From: CAYYFX01 sp964571855
GTDB lineage: Bacteria; ARS69
Assembly: GCA_964571855.1 (NCBI GenBank)
Contig: CAZNDO010000024.1
Coordinates: 1 to 59,205, forward strand
DNA length: 59,205 nt
Direction: 5' to 3'
In this document: piece after piece, positions 51,682-59,205 of the stretch
How positions within the stretch are numbered: position 1 is the stretch's first letter
Layout: each line of letters begins with the position of its first letter
Program-made: the position numbers and the translations under genes
The notes under the pieces: model-generated
Seen by the model: only the letters and a program-made list of their open reading frames with translations
Told to the model about the DNA's origin: nothing
The model's database searches: none

Positions 51682-51714
51682 GCCTGCGATTCCTCGGGGA
51701 AGGGTGATGGACGG

Positions 51715-51743
51715 ACCCTACGACCGCGCGGGAGCCGTGTCAA
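51715..51743 (-). promoter_or_regulatory. Sigma-70-type promoter for the exported protein
   Basis: On the minus strand: TTGACA (51743-51738), 17-bp spacer, TAGGGT (51720-51715), some 35 nt before the ATG at 51681. Identical boxes and spacing to the promoter at 30565-30593. Confidence 0.7.
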
Positions 51744-51785
51744 ATCGGGGCCCCCGGCCGCCGGAACCTGCGTAGCGACAGGCTC

Positions 51786-51814
51786 TTGACGCTCTCGCCC
51801 GCCGGTTCTACGAT
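51786..51814 (+). promoter_or_regulatory. Sigma-70-type promoter for the small TM protein
   Basis: TTGACG (51786-51791), 17-bp spacer, TACGAT (51809-51814), about 94 nt before the GTG at 51908. It is divergent from the promoter at 51715-51743, with 42 bp between the two -35 boxes. Confidence 0.68.
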
Positions 51815-51907
51815 GCGCGCAGGCATGTCCGGACCGGGGAATCCCGGAGTCCGGCGGAGCGAGCGGAAGGTCGTACGGCCGGCGGCCGCCGGCGGAGGGG
51901 AGAGCAC

Positions 51908-52282
51908 GTGGCCACCCACGTGGACGTGAAGGCCCCGCGCACCCTCGTCCTCGACCTCCTGGTCGTCCTCTTGGCGGCCGTCCTCGTGGCGTTCCTGCTG
52001 GCCACGATGAACGTGCGCAAGGAAGAGGCCGCCGTGGTCACCGCGTGCCACGAGCGGCTCATGGCGCTGGCCCAGGCGGAGCAGGGGTACCTGATCAAGC
52101 ACGGGCGGTTCTCGGACGATCTGAACGCCCTCCGGCCGTTCCTGGAGCCGGAGTACCGGAACATGCCGTTCAAATGCCCCATCACCGGATTCGATCTGGA
52201 AGTCGTGGTGCAGGGGCAGAAGTACATCCTGCTGGCGCCGGGGACCGGCTACAGCGTGATGACGGGCGATCCGAACTGGTGA
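51908..52282 (+). CDS. Small membrane-anchored protein, pseudopilin-like
   Basis: 124 residues: short N-terminus, one hydrophobic helix (VLDLLVVLLAAVLVAFLLA, ~14-32), then a helical and beta segment (HERLMALAQAEQGYLIKHGRFSDDLNAL) and a short C-terminal domain with one Cys (FKCPITG). The long helix followed by a YLIKHGRFSDDLNAL-like part resembles type IV pilin-like or type II secretion minor pseudopilins, but no prepilin peptidase site is seen. Start is a GTG with GGAGGGG upstream. Monocistronic. Confidence 0.7.
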   Translation: MATHVDVKAPRTLVLDLLVVLLAAVLVAFLLATMNVRKEEAAVVTACHERLMALAQAEQGYLIKHGRFSDDLNALRPFLEPEYRNMPFKCPITGFDLEVVVQGQKYILLAPGTGYSVMTGDPNW

Positions 52283-52327
52283 GGACGACGTCGGGAGGGT
52301 CGGGAGCGGGACGGAGCGCGGGCGCCG

Positions 52328-52765
52328 TCACTCCTTCCAGTGCTTGTTCTCGATGTCGCGGAGCATGATGTCGATCTGCTCCTTGATGCGGACCTCGGCG
52401 CTGGGCTCGAACAGGGCCTTCTCGATCCGCCCCATCTCGTCCCTCTTGACGTAGCGGAGCGACTTGAGAACCTCGATCGGGACGAGAATGTCGCGCGACA
52501 CGCGCACCTCGACCGAATCGCCGTCGCAGTGGGCGTTCGGGCTGTTGAAGGGGTTCATTCCCAGTGCCCAGCCGTGCGCCAGCATGCCGGCCAGCGCGAT
52601 GCGCAGCCGGTTCCAGCTCTGGTCGGTCTCCAGGTTCAGCCCGCCGCGCAGCCGCTCCATCAGCCCGTCCACCACCGGGACCATCTTCTCGAGGATGTCC
52701 GGATCCAGCTTCACCTTGACCAGGTTGACGAACATCTGGTCGAGGATGTCGCGCGTGTTGGGCAT
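52328..52765 (-). CDS. Conserved-looking hypothetical protein
   Basis: 145 residues, soluble, mixed alpha/beta, mildly charged. Visible parts: NTRDILDQMFVNLVKVKLDPD at the start, a middle ALAGMLAHGWALGMNPF, and a C-terminal RIKEQIDIMLRDIENKHWKE helix. I recognise no family. It is convergent with the gene ending at 52282 (45 bp between) and head to head with the gene at 52764. The two start codons share the bases CATG at 52763-52766. Confidence 0.68.
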   Translation of the reverse strand: MPNTRDILDQMFVNLVKVKLDPDILEKMVPVVDGLMERLRGGLNLETDQSWNRLRIALAGMLAHGWALGMNPFNSPNAHCDGDSVEVRVSRDILVPIEVLKSLRYVKRDEMGRIEKALFEPSAEVRIKEQIDIMLRDIENKHWKE

Positions 52766-54434
52766 GGCGGGGGTCGTCCTCGCGTCGCGGGGTTCCGGGA
52801 CCGTACGGGAAGGAATCGGCCGGTTCCGCCGGGGACTTGAATGGCGCCGGATCGCCGCGGCCGCGGTGGGCGCGGGCGCCGTGGCGGCGCTGCACGGCGG
52901 AACGGCGGGCGCGGCGGTCACGCTCAGCCCGCCGGTCGTGCGGCCCCCGTACTTCACGCCGAACGGCGACGGCCGCAACGACTCCACGGAACTCTCCTTC
53001 ACGCCGGGGGCGGACGGGGACTCCGTGGCGGTGCGCGTGGAGGTGCGCCGCGTCGCGGACAACGTGCTCGTGGACACGCCGCGGCCGCAGACGAACGTGG
53101 CGGCGGGGGCCGCGCTCGTCACGGTGTGGGCGCCGGTCGCCGCCGTCGAGGGGGCGTACCGGTTCGACATCCTGGTGACCGACGGCGTCGCCTCGGTCAC
53201 GGACTCCGCCGAGGTCGTGGTGGATCTGACGGTCCCGGTCATCACGCTGGGCGCGGTGGCGCCGAACCCGTTCGATCCCGCCGCCCCCGCGCCCGCGGAC
53301 TCGCTGCACGTGCCGTTCACGGTGGTTTCGGACGCCACCACCGGCACCGTGGTGCGCATCCTCACGGAGGCCGGCGTGCTCGTGCGGCAGCTCGGCACGT
53401 TCACCGGGCCCGGAACCTCCTCGTTCTCCTGGGACGGGAAGAACGCGGCGGACGCGCTGCAGGCCACCGGACGCTACGTGGTCCGGGCCATCGCCACGGA
53501 CCTGGCCGCGAACGCGGACACGGCCGCGCAGTCGTTCACGATGGACCGCGAGGCGCCCACGTTCCCGTCGGCCGCCGACACCGTGCAGACCGACGTCATG
53601 CCGTTCACGTTCCGGGGCAGCGCGCTGGACTTCGACCGCGTGGTGCTCGTGGAGACGAGCGTGGACTCGGGCGCCACCTACCGTGCCGTCGATTCGCTGT
53701 CCGCCCCCGCGGCGCTCGTGCAGTGGGCCACGCAGGTGGACTACCCCGGCGCCGCGCCGGGCTTCTCGCGCCTCCTCGTGCGCGCGTACGACGCCGCGGG
53801 TCACGTGGCGCGGGACACCGTGGTCGTGGCGTTCGACGACGAGATCCCGGCCCCGCTGGGGTCCGTGGTGCTCGGCGACGGCGCGGTGCGGGACGGCGAG
53901 ACCGTGCGCATCCGCACCGAGTGGAGCCTGGCCGGCCTGGACGTGAGCGCGAACTTCTCGCAGCTGGACTTCGACTACGCCGCGGGCGACGAGACGGTCG
54001 TGGAGTCCCCGCCGGGCACGTACACCATCTCGTACCGCGTCTCGCCGGCGAACATCCGGCGGGCGGAGGCGCACGAGGTCACGATCCGCGCCTCCACCGG
54101 CATCGTCGCCGGCCGGGACACGGTCTCGGTGCTGCTGGAGGAGGGGGGACCGCGCGGGGACGAGCTCGTGGCGGTGAGCCGGAACCGCTTCGACCCGGAC
54201 GCCGGGGAGACCGTCACCCTCGCGGCGGAGCGAGGCACCGCCGGCGTGTCCGTCACCGTGGCGAACCTCGCCGGACAGATCGTGCGGGAAATCACAGGCA
54301 CGGGGTTCGCGGAGTGGGACGGGCGCGGGGAGGACGGCGACGTCTGCGGCTCCGGCGTGTACTTCCTCCGCGTCACGGTGGACGGGGACACGGAGAACCG
54401 TCGCGTGGCGGTGCTGCGCGGAGGTGCGCGGTGA
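52764..54434 (+). CDS. Exported CHU_C/FlgD-like surface protein
   Basis: Up to 556 residues. After a hydrophobic signal (~30-50 in this frame) comes a CHU_C-type motif YFTPNGDGRND, then several Ig-like domains and a FlgD-like C-terminal domain (AGVSVTVANLAGQIVREI, GSGVYFLRVTV). The N-terminus is uncertain. ATG at 52764 adds ~28 residues before the signal and overlaps the divergent gene's start. The nearer ATG at 52841 is in a different frame. Probably exported. It opens an operon with the PorV-like protein. Confidence 0.72.
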   Translation: MAGVVLASRGSGTVREGIGRFRRGLEWRRIAAAAVGAGAVAALHGGTAGAAVTLSPPVVRPPYFTPNGDGRNDSTELSFTPGADGDSVAVRVEVRRVADNVLVDTPRPQTNVAAGAALVTVWAPVAAVEGAYRFDILVTDGVASVTDSAEVVVDLTVPVITLGAVAPNPFDPAAPAPADSLHVPFTVVSDATTGTVVRILTEAGVLVRQLGTFTGPGTSSFSWDGKNAADALQATGRYVVRAIATDLAANADTAAQSFTMDREAPTFPSAADTVQTDVMPFTFRGSALDFDRVVLVETSVDSGATYRAVDSLSAPAALVQWATQVDYPGAAPGFSRLLVRAYDAAGHVARDTVVVAFDDEIPAPLGSVVLGDGAVRDGETVRIRTEWSLAGLDVSANFSQLDFDYAAGDETVVESPPGTYTISYRVSPANIRRAEAHEVTIRASTGIVAGRDTVSVLLEEGGPRGDELVAVSRNRFDPDAGETVTLAAERGTAGVSVTVANLAGQIVREITGTGFAEWDGRGEDGDVCGSGVYFLRVTVDGDTENRRVAVLRGGAR

Positions 54435-55957
54435 TCCGCGCCGCGGGAAAGGCGCTGCTCCTCGCCGGGCTCGTGCCGGCGCTTGCCCTGGCGGACACCG
54501 GTCGTCCCGGCTTCCAGTTCCTCAACCTCGGCACGAGCGCGCGCCTGGAGGCGCTCGGCGGCACGGGCGGCGTCCTGGCGGACGGCGCGGATGCGCTGGA
54601 TTGGAATCCGGCCCGCGTGCTGGAGGCGCCGGGCCGGTCCGCCACGGCCAGCGGCTTCAACTGGATGGAGGATGTGGTCGGCGTGCACGCCGCCTTCGCC
54701 CAGCCCACGTCGTTCGGCGCGGTCGCGGTCGGCGTGCGTTCGCTCGCCGTGGGCTCGTTCGACAACACGGACCTCGAGGACGCGGTGGACCAGTCCGACG
54801 CGGCGATCTCGCTGGGTGCGGCGTCGCGCGTGCGCGGGAACCTCTCCGCCGGCGTGGGCGCGAAGCTGATCCGCAGCTCCCTGGCCGGGGAGGACGCTTC
54901 CGGATTCGGCGTGGACGCGGGGGCGAACTACCGGTGGGTGCGAGGCTGGGACCTCGCGGCCGCCTTGCGGAACGCCGGTCCCGCCTTCGCGTACGGAAAC
55001 GGCCCGGAGGACCGCCTGCCCACGCAGTTCCGTGCGGGGCTGGCCGGCACGATCGCCGCGTTCCGGTTCGGGGTGGAGGGCGTGTGGGAGAACGGGCCCG
55101 ACTGGAGCGGAACCGCGGGGGCCGAGTACCGGTTCCTCGGCAGGGCCGCCCTGCGCGCCGGCAGCCGGCTGGGCGGGCCGGAGTCGCTGGCGAACGACTG
55201 GGCGGTGGGAGCGGGCGTGAGCGTGCGGCCGGGTCTCCGCGTGGACTACTCGTTCCGGGACGGCGAGCTGGCGGCGAGCCACCGCATCGGCCTGGCCTGG
55301 ACGGCGGGCGAGCGGTCGGGCGGGGCGGGCGACGCGGCGCGCAGCGCGCGCGAGTTCTACGCGGACGTCGCCGATCGCGCGCTGCAGGAGGCGCTGGCGG
55401 CCGATGCGCCGGGCGCGGCGGGGGACTCGGTCGTCGTGCGGCCGGCGTCGGAGCACGCGGCGGGGGATCTGCTCGCGGAACGGCTCGCGGGGCTGCTGCG
55501 CGCGCGGGGCGTGCGCGTGGACCTGCGCCGGGCGGTTCCGGTCCTGCCCGACAGCGTCGCGAAGGCGCAGGCCGCCACGCTGAAAGAGCAGGGATTGACC
55601 CGGGAGGTGGATCTGCCTCTCATGGAGGTTGCTGTCCGGACGTCGACGTTCGAACACGTCCGGTCGTGGCGGGACCGGTGGATCGGTCCCAAGACGGTGG
55701 AACGGGAAGCCCGCGTGGAGCTGGGACTGGCGTGGAGGCTGCCCGGGGACGAGGAGCCGACGTGGACGTCGGCGGGGTCCGCATCCGGCACCGAGAAGGT
55801 GGCCGCGGATCGGATCCCGGATTCGGAAGGGTACCCGCGCGCGAACGGCGTCGCGGGTTCCGGGCGACCGAATCGATTCGTCGAGCCCGCCATCGTCACG
55901 GGGATCGTCGCCGCGCTCGCCGCATTGTTCTTCTCGAACCGCAACGTGGGCAGCTAG
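54431..55957 (+). CDS. PorV-like barrel protein with an extra C-terminal domain
   Basis: 508 residues. Signal peptide (~1-20), then a PorV/UPF0164-type barrel (FLNLGTSARLEALGGTGGVLADGADALDWNPA) to ~residue 295. After that comes a ~200-residue extension not found in simple PorV proteins: an alpha/beta part (ADVADRALQEALAAD..., LLAERLAGLLRARGVRVDL) and a hydrophobic end (AIVTGIVAALAALFFS). Overlaps the preceding gene as GTGA. The neighbouring CHU_C/FlgD-like protein could be its cargo (inference). Confidence 0.8.
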   Translation: MIRAAGKALLLAGLVPALALADTGRPGFQFLNLGTSARLEALGGTGGVLADGADALDWNPARVLEAPGRSATASGFNWMEDVVGVHAAFAQPTSFGAVAVGVRSLAVGSFDNTDLEDAVDQSDAAISLGAASRVRGNLSAGVGAKLIRSSLAGEDASGFGVDAGANYRWVRGWDLAAALRNAGPAFAYGNGPEDRLPTQFRAGLAGTIAAFRFGVEGVWENGPDWSGTAGAEYRFLGRAALRAGSRLGGPESLANDWAVGAGVSVRPGLRVDYSFRDGELAASHRIGLAWTAGERSGGAGDAARSAREFYADVADRALQEALAADAPGAAGDSVVVRPASEHAAGDLLAERLAGLLRARGVRVDLRRAVPVLPDSVAKAQAATLKEQGLTREVDLPLMEVAVRTSTFEHVRSWRDRWIGPKTVEREARVELGLAWRLPGDEEPTWTSAGSASGTEKVAADRIPDSEGYPRANGVAGSGRPNRFVEPAIVTGIVAALAALFFSNRNVGS

Positions 55958-55989
55958 GTCGGGCCGGAGCCCGACGGGCGGGGGAGCGA

Positions 55990-56784
55990 ATGCGAAGGAC
56001 CCTGGGCCGCGGAGCCGCCGCGCTTCTCGGAGCCACGATCATCCTGGCGGGCGCGGGGAGCGGATGCTCCGGCCGCGACGTCCCGCTGGATGCCGCCCCC
56101 GACGAGATCCTCGCCGCCGCGCAGCGGAAGCTGGACGGCGAGGACTGGTACGACGCCGCCGAGCTCTACGAGGCCTTTCTGCGGAACCACCCGGGATCGG
56201 CGCAGGCGCCGCTGGCCAAGATCCGGCTCGGCGACGCCCGCTTCGGACTCGAGGAGTACCTCGTGGCGCGCACGCACTACGAGGACGTGGTGCAGGACTT
56301 CCCGGCCTCGGCCTGGGTGGAGGAGGCGCGCTGGGGAATTGCCCGCTGTTCCTACGCGTCCATCCGCTCGTGGGACCGCGATCCCACCGAGGCGGAGCGG
56401 GCGCTCGTCCTGCTCGAGGAGTTCACGGCGGACCATCCCTCGAGCCGGTTCCGGCCCGATGCCGACGCCGCGATCGCGGATTGCCGCGAGCGGCTCGCGC
56501 ACCGGGAGTTCGATGCCGGCGAGTTCTATGCCAAGCAGCGCCGGCCGCGCTCGGCCAAGATCCAGTTCCAGTACGTGCTCGATACCTTCCCGGAAACGGC
56601 GTGGGCCCGGAAGGCCTGCCTCGCGATCGGGGAGATCTACCGTCTCCGCGGCAAGGACGCGGAGGCGGAGCGCTACCTCCGCCGGGTCGTGATGGACTGG
56701 CCCGACACGGAAGAGTCCCGGCAGGCCGCCGCATCGCTCTCGACCCTGGGCATCGCCCGGGCCGAGGAGGAGGAGGCGCCGTGA
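55990..56784 (+). CDS. bamD: BamD-like outer-membrane lipoprotein
   Basis: 264 residues. Lipobox ending in C near residue 28 (AGSGC), then five TPR-like repeats (AELYEAFLRNHPGSAQAPLAKIRLGDA; ARTHYEDVVQDFPAS; AERYLRRVVMDWPDTEESR). In the BAM complex BamD docks on BamA and helps fold outer-membrane proteins. YbgF-type proteins are similar, so the name is probable, not certain. ATG with GGGGAG upstream; the stop overlaps nadD as GTGA. Confidence 0.82.
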   Translation: MRRTLGRGAAALLGATIILAGAGSGCSGRDVPLDAAPDEILAAAQRKLDGEDWYDAAELYEAFLRNHPGSAQAPLAKIRLGDARFGLEEYLVARTHYEDVVQDFPASAWVEEARWGIARCSYASIRSWDRDPTEAERALVLLEEFTADHPSSRFRPDADAAIADCRERLAHREFDAGEFYAKQRRPRSAKIQFQYVLDTFPETAWARKACLAIGEIYRLRGKDAEAERYLRRVVMDWPDTEESRQAAASLSTLGIARAEEEEAP

Positions 56785-57368
56785 GCCTGCGCGTCGGGAT
56801 CTTCGGCGGAACGTTCGATCCGATCCACGTCGGCCACCTGGTCGTCGCCGAGCAGGCGCGCGACCGGCTGGCGCTGGATCGCGTGGTCTTCGTGCCGGCC
56901 CGCGTGCCGCCCCACAAGCCGGGGGCGAGCGCCGGGGCGGAACACCGGTTCCGCATGACCTGCCTGGCCGTCGAGGACAATCCGGGATTCACGGTCTCGG
57001 ATCTCGAACTGCGCCGGGAAGGACCGTCGTACACCGTGGACACGCTGCGCGCGCTCCGGGCGGACGAGCCCGGGGACGCGCGGCATTACCTATTGCTCGG
57101 AGCGGACTCCGCCCGGGACCTGGAGCAGTGGAAGGACGTGGACGCGCTGCTCGAGGATTCGACCGTCGTCGTGCTGGGCCGCCCCGGCGTGGAGCAGGAT
57201 GACCTGTCTCCGCGCGTCGGGAGCCGCGCGACGTTCCTCCCCACGCCCCTTCTGGAGATCTCCTCCACGGAGATCCGCCGCCTCGTGCGGGATGGAGGGA
57301 CGGTCCGGTACCTCGTGCCGGTCCGCGTGGAGGAGTACATCCGGTCGGAGGGCCTGTACCGCTCCTGA
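56781..57368 (+). CDS. nadD: Nicotinate-nucleotide adenylyltransferase
   Basis: A 195-residue enzyme that makes deamido-NAD from nicotinate mononucleotide and ATP. Nucleotidyltransferase motif GGTFDPIHVGH near the N-terminus and ISSTEIR near the C-terminus. Length normal. GTG start in GTGA overlap with bamD. rng starts 11 nt downstream. Confidence 0.96.
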   Translation: MSLRVGIFGGTFDPIHVGHLVVAEQARDRLALDRVVFVPARVPPHKPGASAGAEHRFRMTCLAVEDNPGFTVSDLELRREGPSYTVDTLRALRADEPGDARHYLLLGADSARDLEQWKDVDALLEDSTVVVLGRPGVEQDDLSPRVGSRATFLPTPLLEISSTEIRRLVRDGGTVRYLVPVRVEEYIRSEGLYRS

Positions 57369-57379
57369 AAGGGAGCAAC

Positions 57380-59050
57380 GTGACGCAGGACACGAAGTCC
57401 CCGGACGGCCGGGGCACGCGGGACCGGCGCCGCCGGTCGCGCGGCGGGCGGCGCCGCGGCGGCAAGGGCGGCTCGTCGTCGCCGCAGGCGGAGCGCGGCG
57501 GGCGCAAGGGGCGGGACGGGGACACCTTCCGCGAGATCATCGTGAACGCCGAGCCCGGGCAGACGCGGGTGGCCATCCTGGAGGACGGCCAGCTCGTGGA
57601 GTACATGATCGAGCGCCCGGAGCAGCGCCGCATCGTGGGCGACATCTTCAAGGGCAAGGTCACCGCCATCCTGCCCGGCATCCAGGCCGCGTTCCTGGAC
57701 ATCGGCCTGGAGAAGGGCGCGTTCCTGCACGTCTCCGACCTCAGCGCGGATCCCGAGAACCTGGATCTGGACGACGACGACTCCGGGGAGACCCGCCACT
57801 CGCGGGACGGCGGCCGGCGCGTGCCGATCGAGGAGGCGCTCAAGAAGGGCGACGAGCTCCTCGTGCAGGTGATGAAGGAGCCGATCGGCACGAAGGGACC
57901 GCGCGTGACCGCGCAGGTCACGCTGCCGGGACGGTTCGTGGTGCTGATGCCGGACATGGACCACGTGGGCGTGTCCCGCAAGATCGACGATCGCAACGAG
58001 CGGCAGCGGCTGCGCCAGATCATCCAGAAGCACCGGCCGCCGGGCGTGGGCGTGATCACGCGGACCGTGGGCTCCGGGGAGCCGGAGGAGGCCTTCGCCT
58101 CGGACATCCGGTACCTGCACTCCACCTGGCAGAAGATCCAGAAGGAGTCCGCGAAGAAGAGCGCGCCGTGCCTCGTGCACCAGGACATGACGCTCACGAC
58201 CGGCCTGATCCGGGACATCTTCTCCGACCACTTCGACCGCCTGCTGGTGGACGACGAGGCGGAGTACGACAAGATCCTCGAGTACGTGGAGTCGATCTCG
58301 CCGGAGCTGTCCGAGCGGATCGAGCTGTACGACGAGGAAGTCCCCATCTTCGACTCGTTCGAGATCGAGCCGGAGCTGGAGAAGACCCTGCACCGCAAGG
58401 TCTGGATGAAGAAGGGCGGCTACCTCTGCATCGACCAGGCGGAGGCGCTCATCGCCATCGACATCAACACCGGCCGCTTCAAGGGCAAGTCCGACCAGGA
58501 GGAGACCATCTTCCGCTGCAACCTGGAGGCCGCGCGGGAGATCCCGCGGCAGCTCCGGCTGCGCGACATCGGCGGTCTCATCGTGATCGACTTCATCGAC
58601 ATGGCCAGCGAGGAGAACCGCGTGGCCGTCCTGGAGGAACTGCGGCGGCACCTCAAGAACGACCGCGCGCGCACGAAGACGTTCCCGGTGTCGGAGCTGG
58701 GCCTCGTGGAGATGACGCGCCAGCGCGTGCGGCCGGCCATGACGTCGTACTACTCCGTGGTGTGCCCCGCGTGCGACGGCACCGGCCACATCCTCTCGCC
58801 CGAGACGATGCTGGCGAAGATCGAGCGCATCCTGCGCCGCGCCGGGCGGAACTCGCTCCTGCCGCGGATCGAGGTGCGCGTGCACCCGACGCGCGCGGAC
58901 TACCTGCTGGAGGAGGGCTTCGACCGCATCGCCTCGCTGGAGAACCGCTACGACGTGGCGGTGGACGTGCGCGAGGACCGCGAGATGAAGCACGACGACA
59001 TGCGCGTCCTGGACGACCGCGGCCGCGACATCACCAACCGGTTCGGGTAG
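57380..59050 (+). CDS. rng: Ribonuclease E/G family endoribonuclease
   Basis: A 556-residue endoribonuclease. The basic N-terminal ~45 residues (RRRRSRGG) precede an S1 domain (~85-185, broken by an acidic insert DDDDSGE). The catalytic DNase-I-like domain follows, with D361 in AIDINTGRF and D404 in IVIDFIDM. The zinc-link CPACDGTG holds two monomers together. It ends without the long RNase E scaffold tail, so RNase G-type is more likely. It is followed by a class I palindrome, a possible substrate (inference). Confidence 0.95.
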   Translation: MTQDTKSPDGRGTRDRRRRSRGGRRRGGKGGSSSPQAERGGRKGRDGDTFREIIVNAEPGQTRVAILEDGQLVEYMIERPEQRRIVGDIFKGKVTAILPGIQAAFLDIGLEKGAFLHVSDLSADPENLDLDDDDSGETRHSRDGGRRVPIEEALKKGDELLVQVMKEPIGTKGPRVTAQVTLPGRFVVLMPDMDHVGVSRKIDDRNERQRLRQIIQKHRPPGVGVITRTVGSGEPEEAFASDIRYLHSTWQKIQKESAKKSAPCLVHQDMTLTTGLIRDIFSDHFDRLLVDDEAEYDKILEYVESISPELSERIELYDEEVPIFDSFEIEPELEKTLHRKVWMKKGGYLCIDQAEALIAIDINTGRFKGKSDQEETIFRCNLEAAREIPRQLRLRDIGGLIVIDFIDMASEENRVAVLEELRRHLKNDRARTKTFPVSELGLVEMTRQRVRPAMTSYYSVVCPACDGTGHILSPETMLAKIERILRRAGRNSLLPRIEVRVHPTRADYLLEEGFDRIASLENRYDVAVDVREDREMKHDDMRVLDDRGRDITNRFG

Positions 59051-59052
59051 GT

Positions 59053-59205
59053 CCGCGGGACGGGTGACAGCGGGGGCGCGGCGAGGGGGCGAGGCGATCG
59101 CGGCGGGGCCCGGCGGGCGGGCGGATGGGCCAGGCGGTCCGGTGCCCCTTTCGCGGGCCTCTGCGCGCGAACGCACCGCGCCCTTCGGGCGCGTGGCGTG
59201 CGTGC
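59053..59205 (+). repeat. Class I 3'-end palindrome, copy 3, cut by window end
   Basis: The left arm (about 59053-59158) starts a few bases after the rng stop and ends in the shared CGCGGGC. From 59159 the conserved loop begins (47 of 53 nt present; 44 identical to copy 1). The right arm would lie beyond the window. The inner 40 bp of the arm resemble copies 1 and 2; the outer part differs. Confidence 0.8.

Noticed and set aside
52841..54430. Frame starting at ATG 52841 as the real gene
   Set aside because: Its protein is Arg/Gly-rich noise; the domain-bearing frame is the other one. A frameshift near the start is possible but not shown.
1..59205. CRISPR array, prophage, integron or toxin-antitoxin pair
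   Set aside because: No regularly spaced direct repeats, integrase, phage structural genes or small toxin-like pairs were found.

Overview
The window is about 59 kb of very GC-rich bacterial chromosome with tightly packed genes and no rRNA, tRNA, CRISPR, phage or transposase. Its gene content points to a diderm lineage of the FCB-like candidate phyla; Candidatus Eisenbacteria is my best guess and Gemmatimonadota-like is the alternative. The evidence is PorV-type outer-membrane proteins, GWxTD-domain proteins, CHU_C/FlgD-like secreted proteins, a carboxypeptidase-regulatory-domain TonB receptor, ExbB/ExbD/ExbD/TonB and split glycine decarboxylase. No phylogenetic marker fixes the phylum. A run of exactly 100 N flanked by a perfect 55-bp duplicate shows that this is a scaffolded (probably metagenomic) assembly.

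Layout. 345-2368 (minus): a GT4 glycosyltransferase coupled to an LpxL-type acyltransferase. 2688-10716 (plus): MglA-like GTPase, TPR protein, trpA, uvrA and an archaeal-type threonyl-tRNA synthetase. 11148-27936 (plus): 16 genes with almost no gaps. These are gcvT-gcvH-gcvPA-gcvPB, two small proteins, a GlmL/MutL-like ATPase, a KOW/barrel-sandwich protein, four membrane proteins, two peptide-binding lipoproteins and two permeases. 28767-30500 (minus): the fused double ATPase that probably powers those permeases. 30961-38693: TonB receptor, secreted calcium-binding-like protein, PorV-like protein and GWxTD protein. 38954-41372: exbB, exbD, exbD, tonB. 41506-51203: YIP1 protein, TolC, a LolD-like ATPase, a second GWxTD protein, a second peptide-transporter set without ATPase, PspC protein and rhomboid-TPR protein. 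51136-52765: small proteins in mixed orientation. 52764-59050: CHU_C/FlgD-like protein, PorV-like fusion, bamD, nadD, rng.

The most unusual feature is a set of five very long palindromes placed directly after stop codons. Three (27939-28204, 28502-28767, and a truncated one from about 59053) share a nearly invariant 53-nt loop but have different, still self-complementary, arms of about 105 bp. Two more (73-324 and 10737-11021) form a second class whose stems both begin exactly 20 nt after a stop codon. All five have the same orientation relative to the gene they follow. I do not recognise this element family. The second candidate for an undescribed system is the GlmL-like ATPase with a KOW/barrel-sandwich protein and four membrane proteins, without any B12-dependent mutase nearby.

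Transcription signals are unusually readable: eight good sigma-70-type promoters (TTGAC- with 17-18 bp to TAnnnT) lie upstream of genes or operons. Genes inside operons are mostly joined by ATGA, GTGA or TGATG overlaps.
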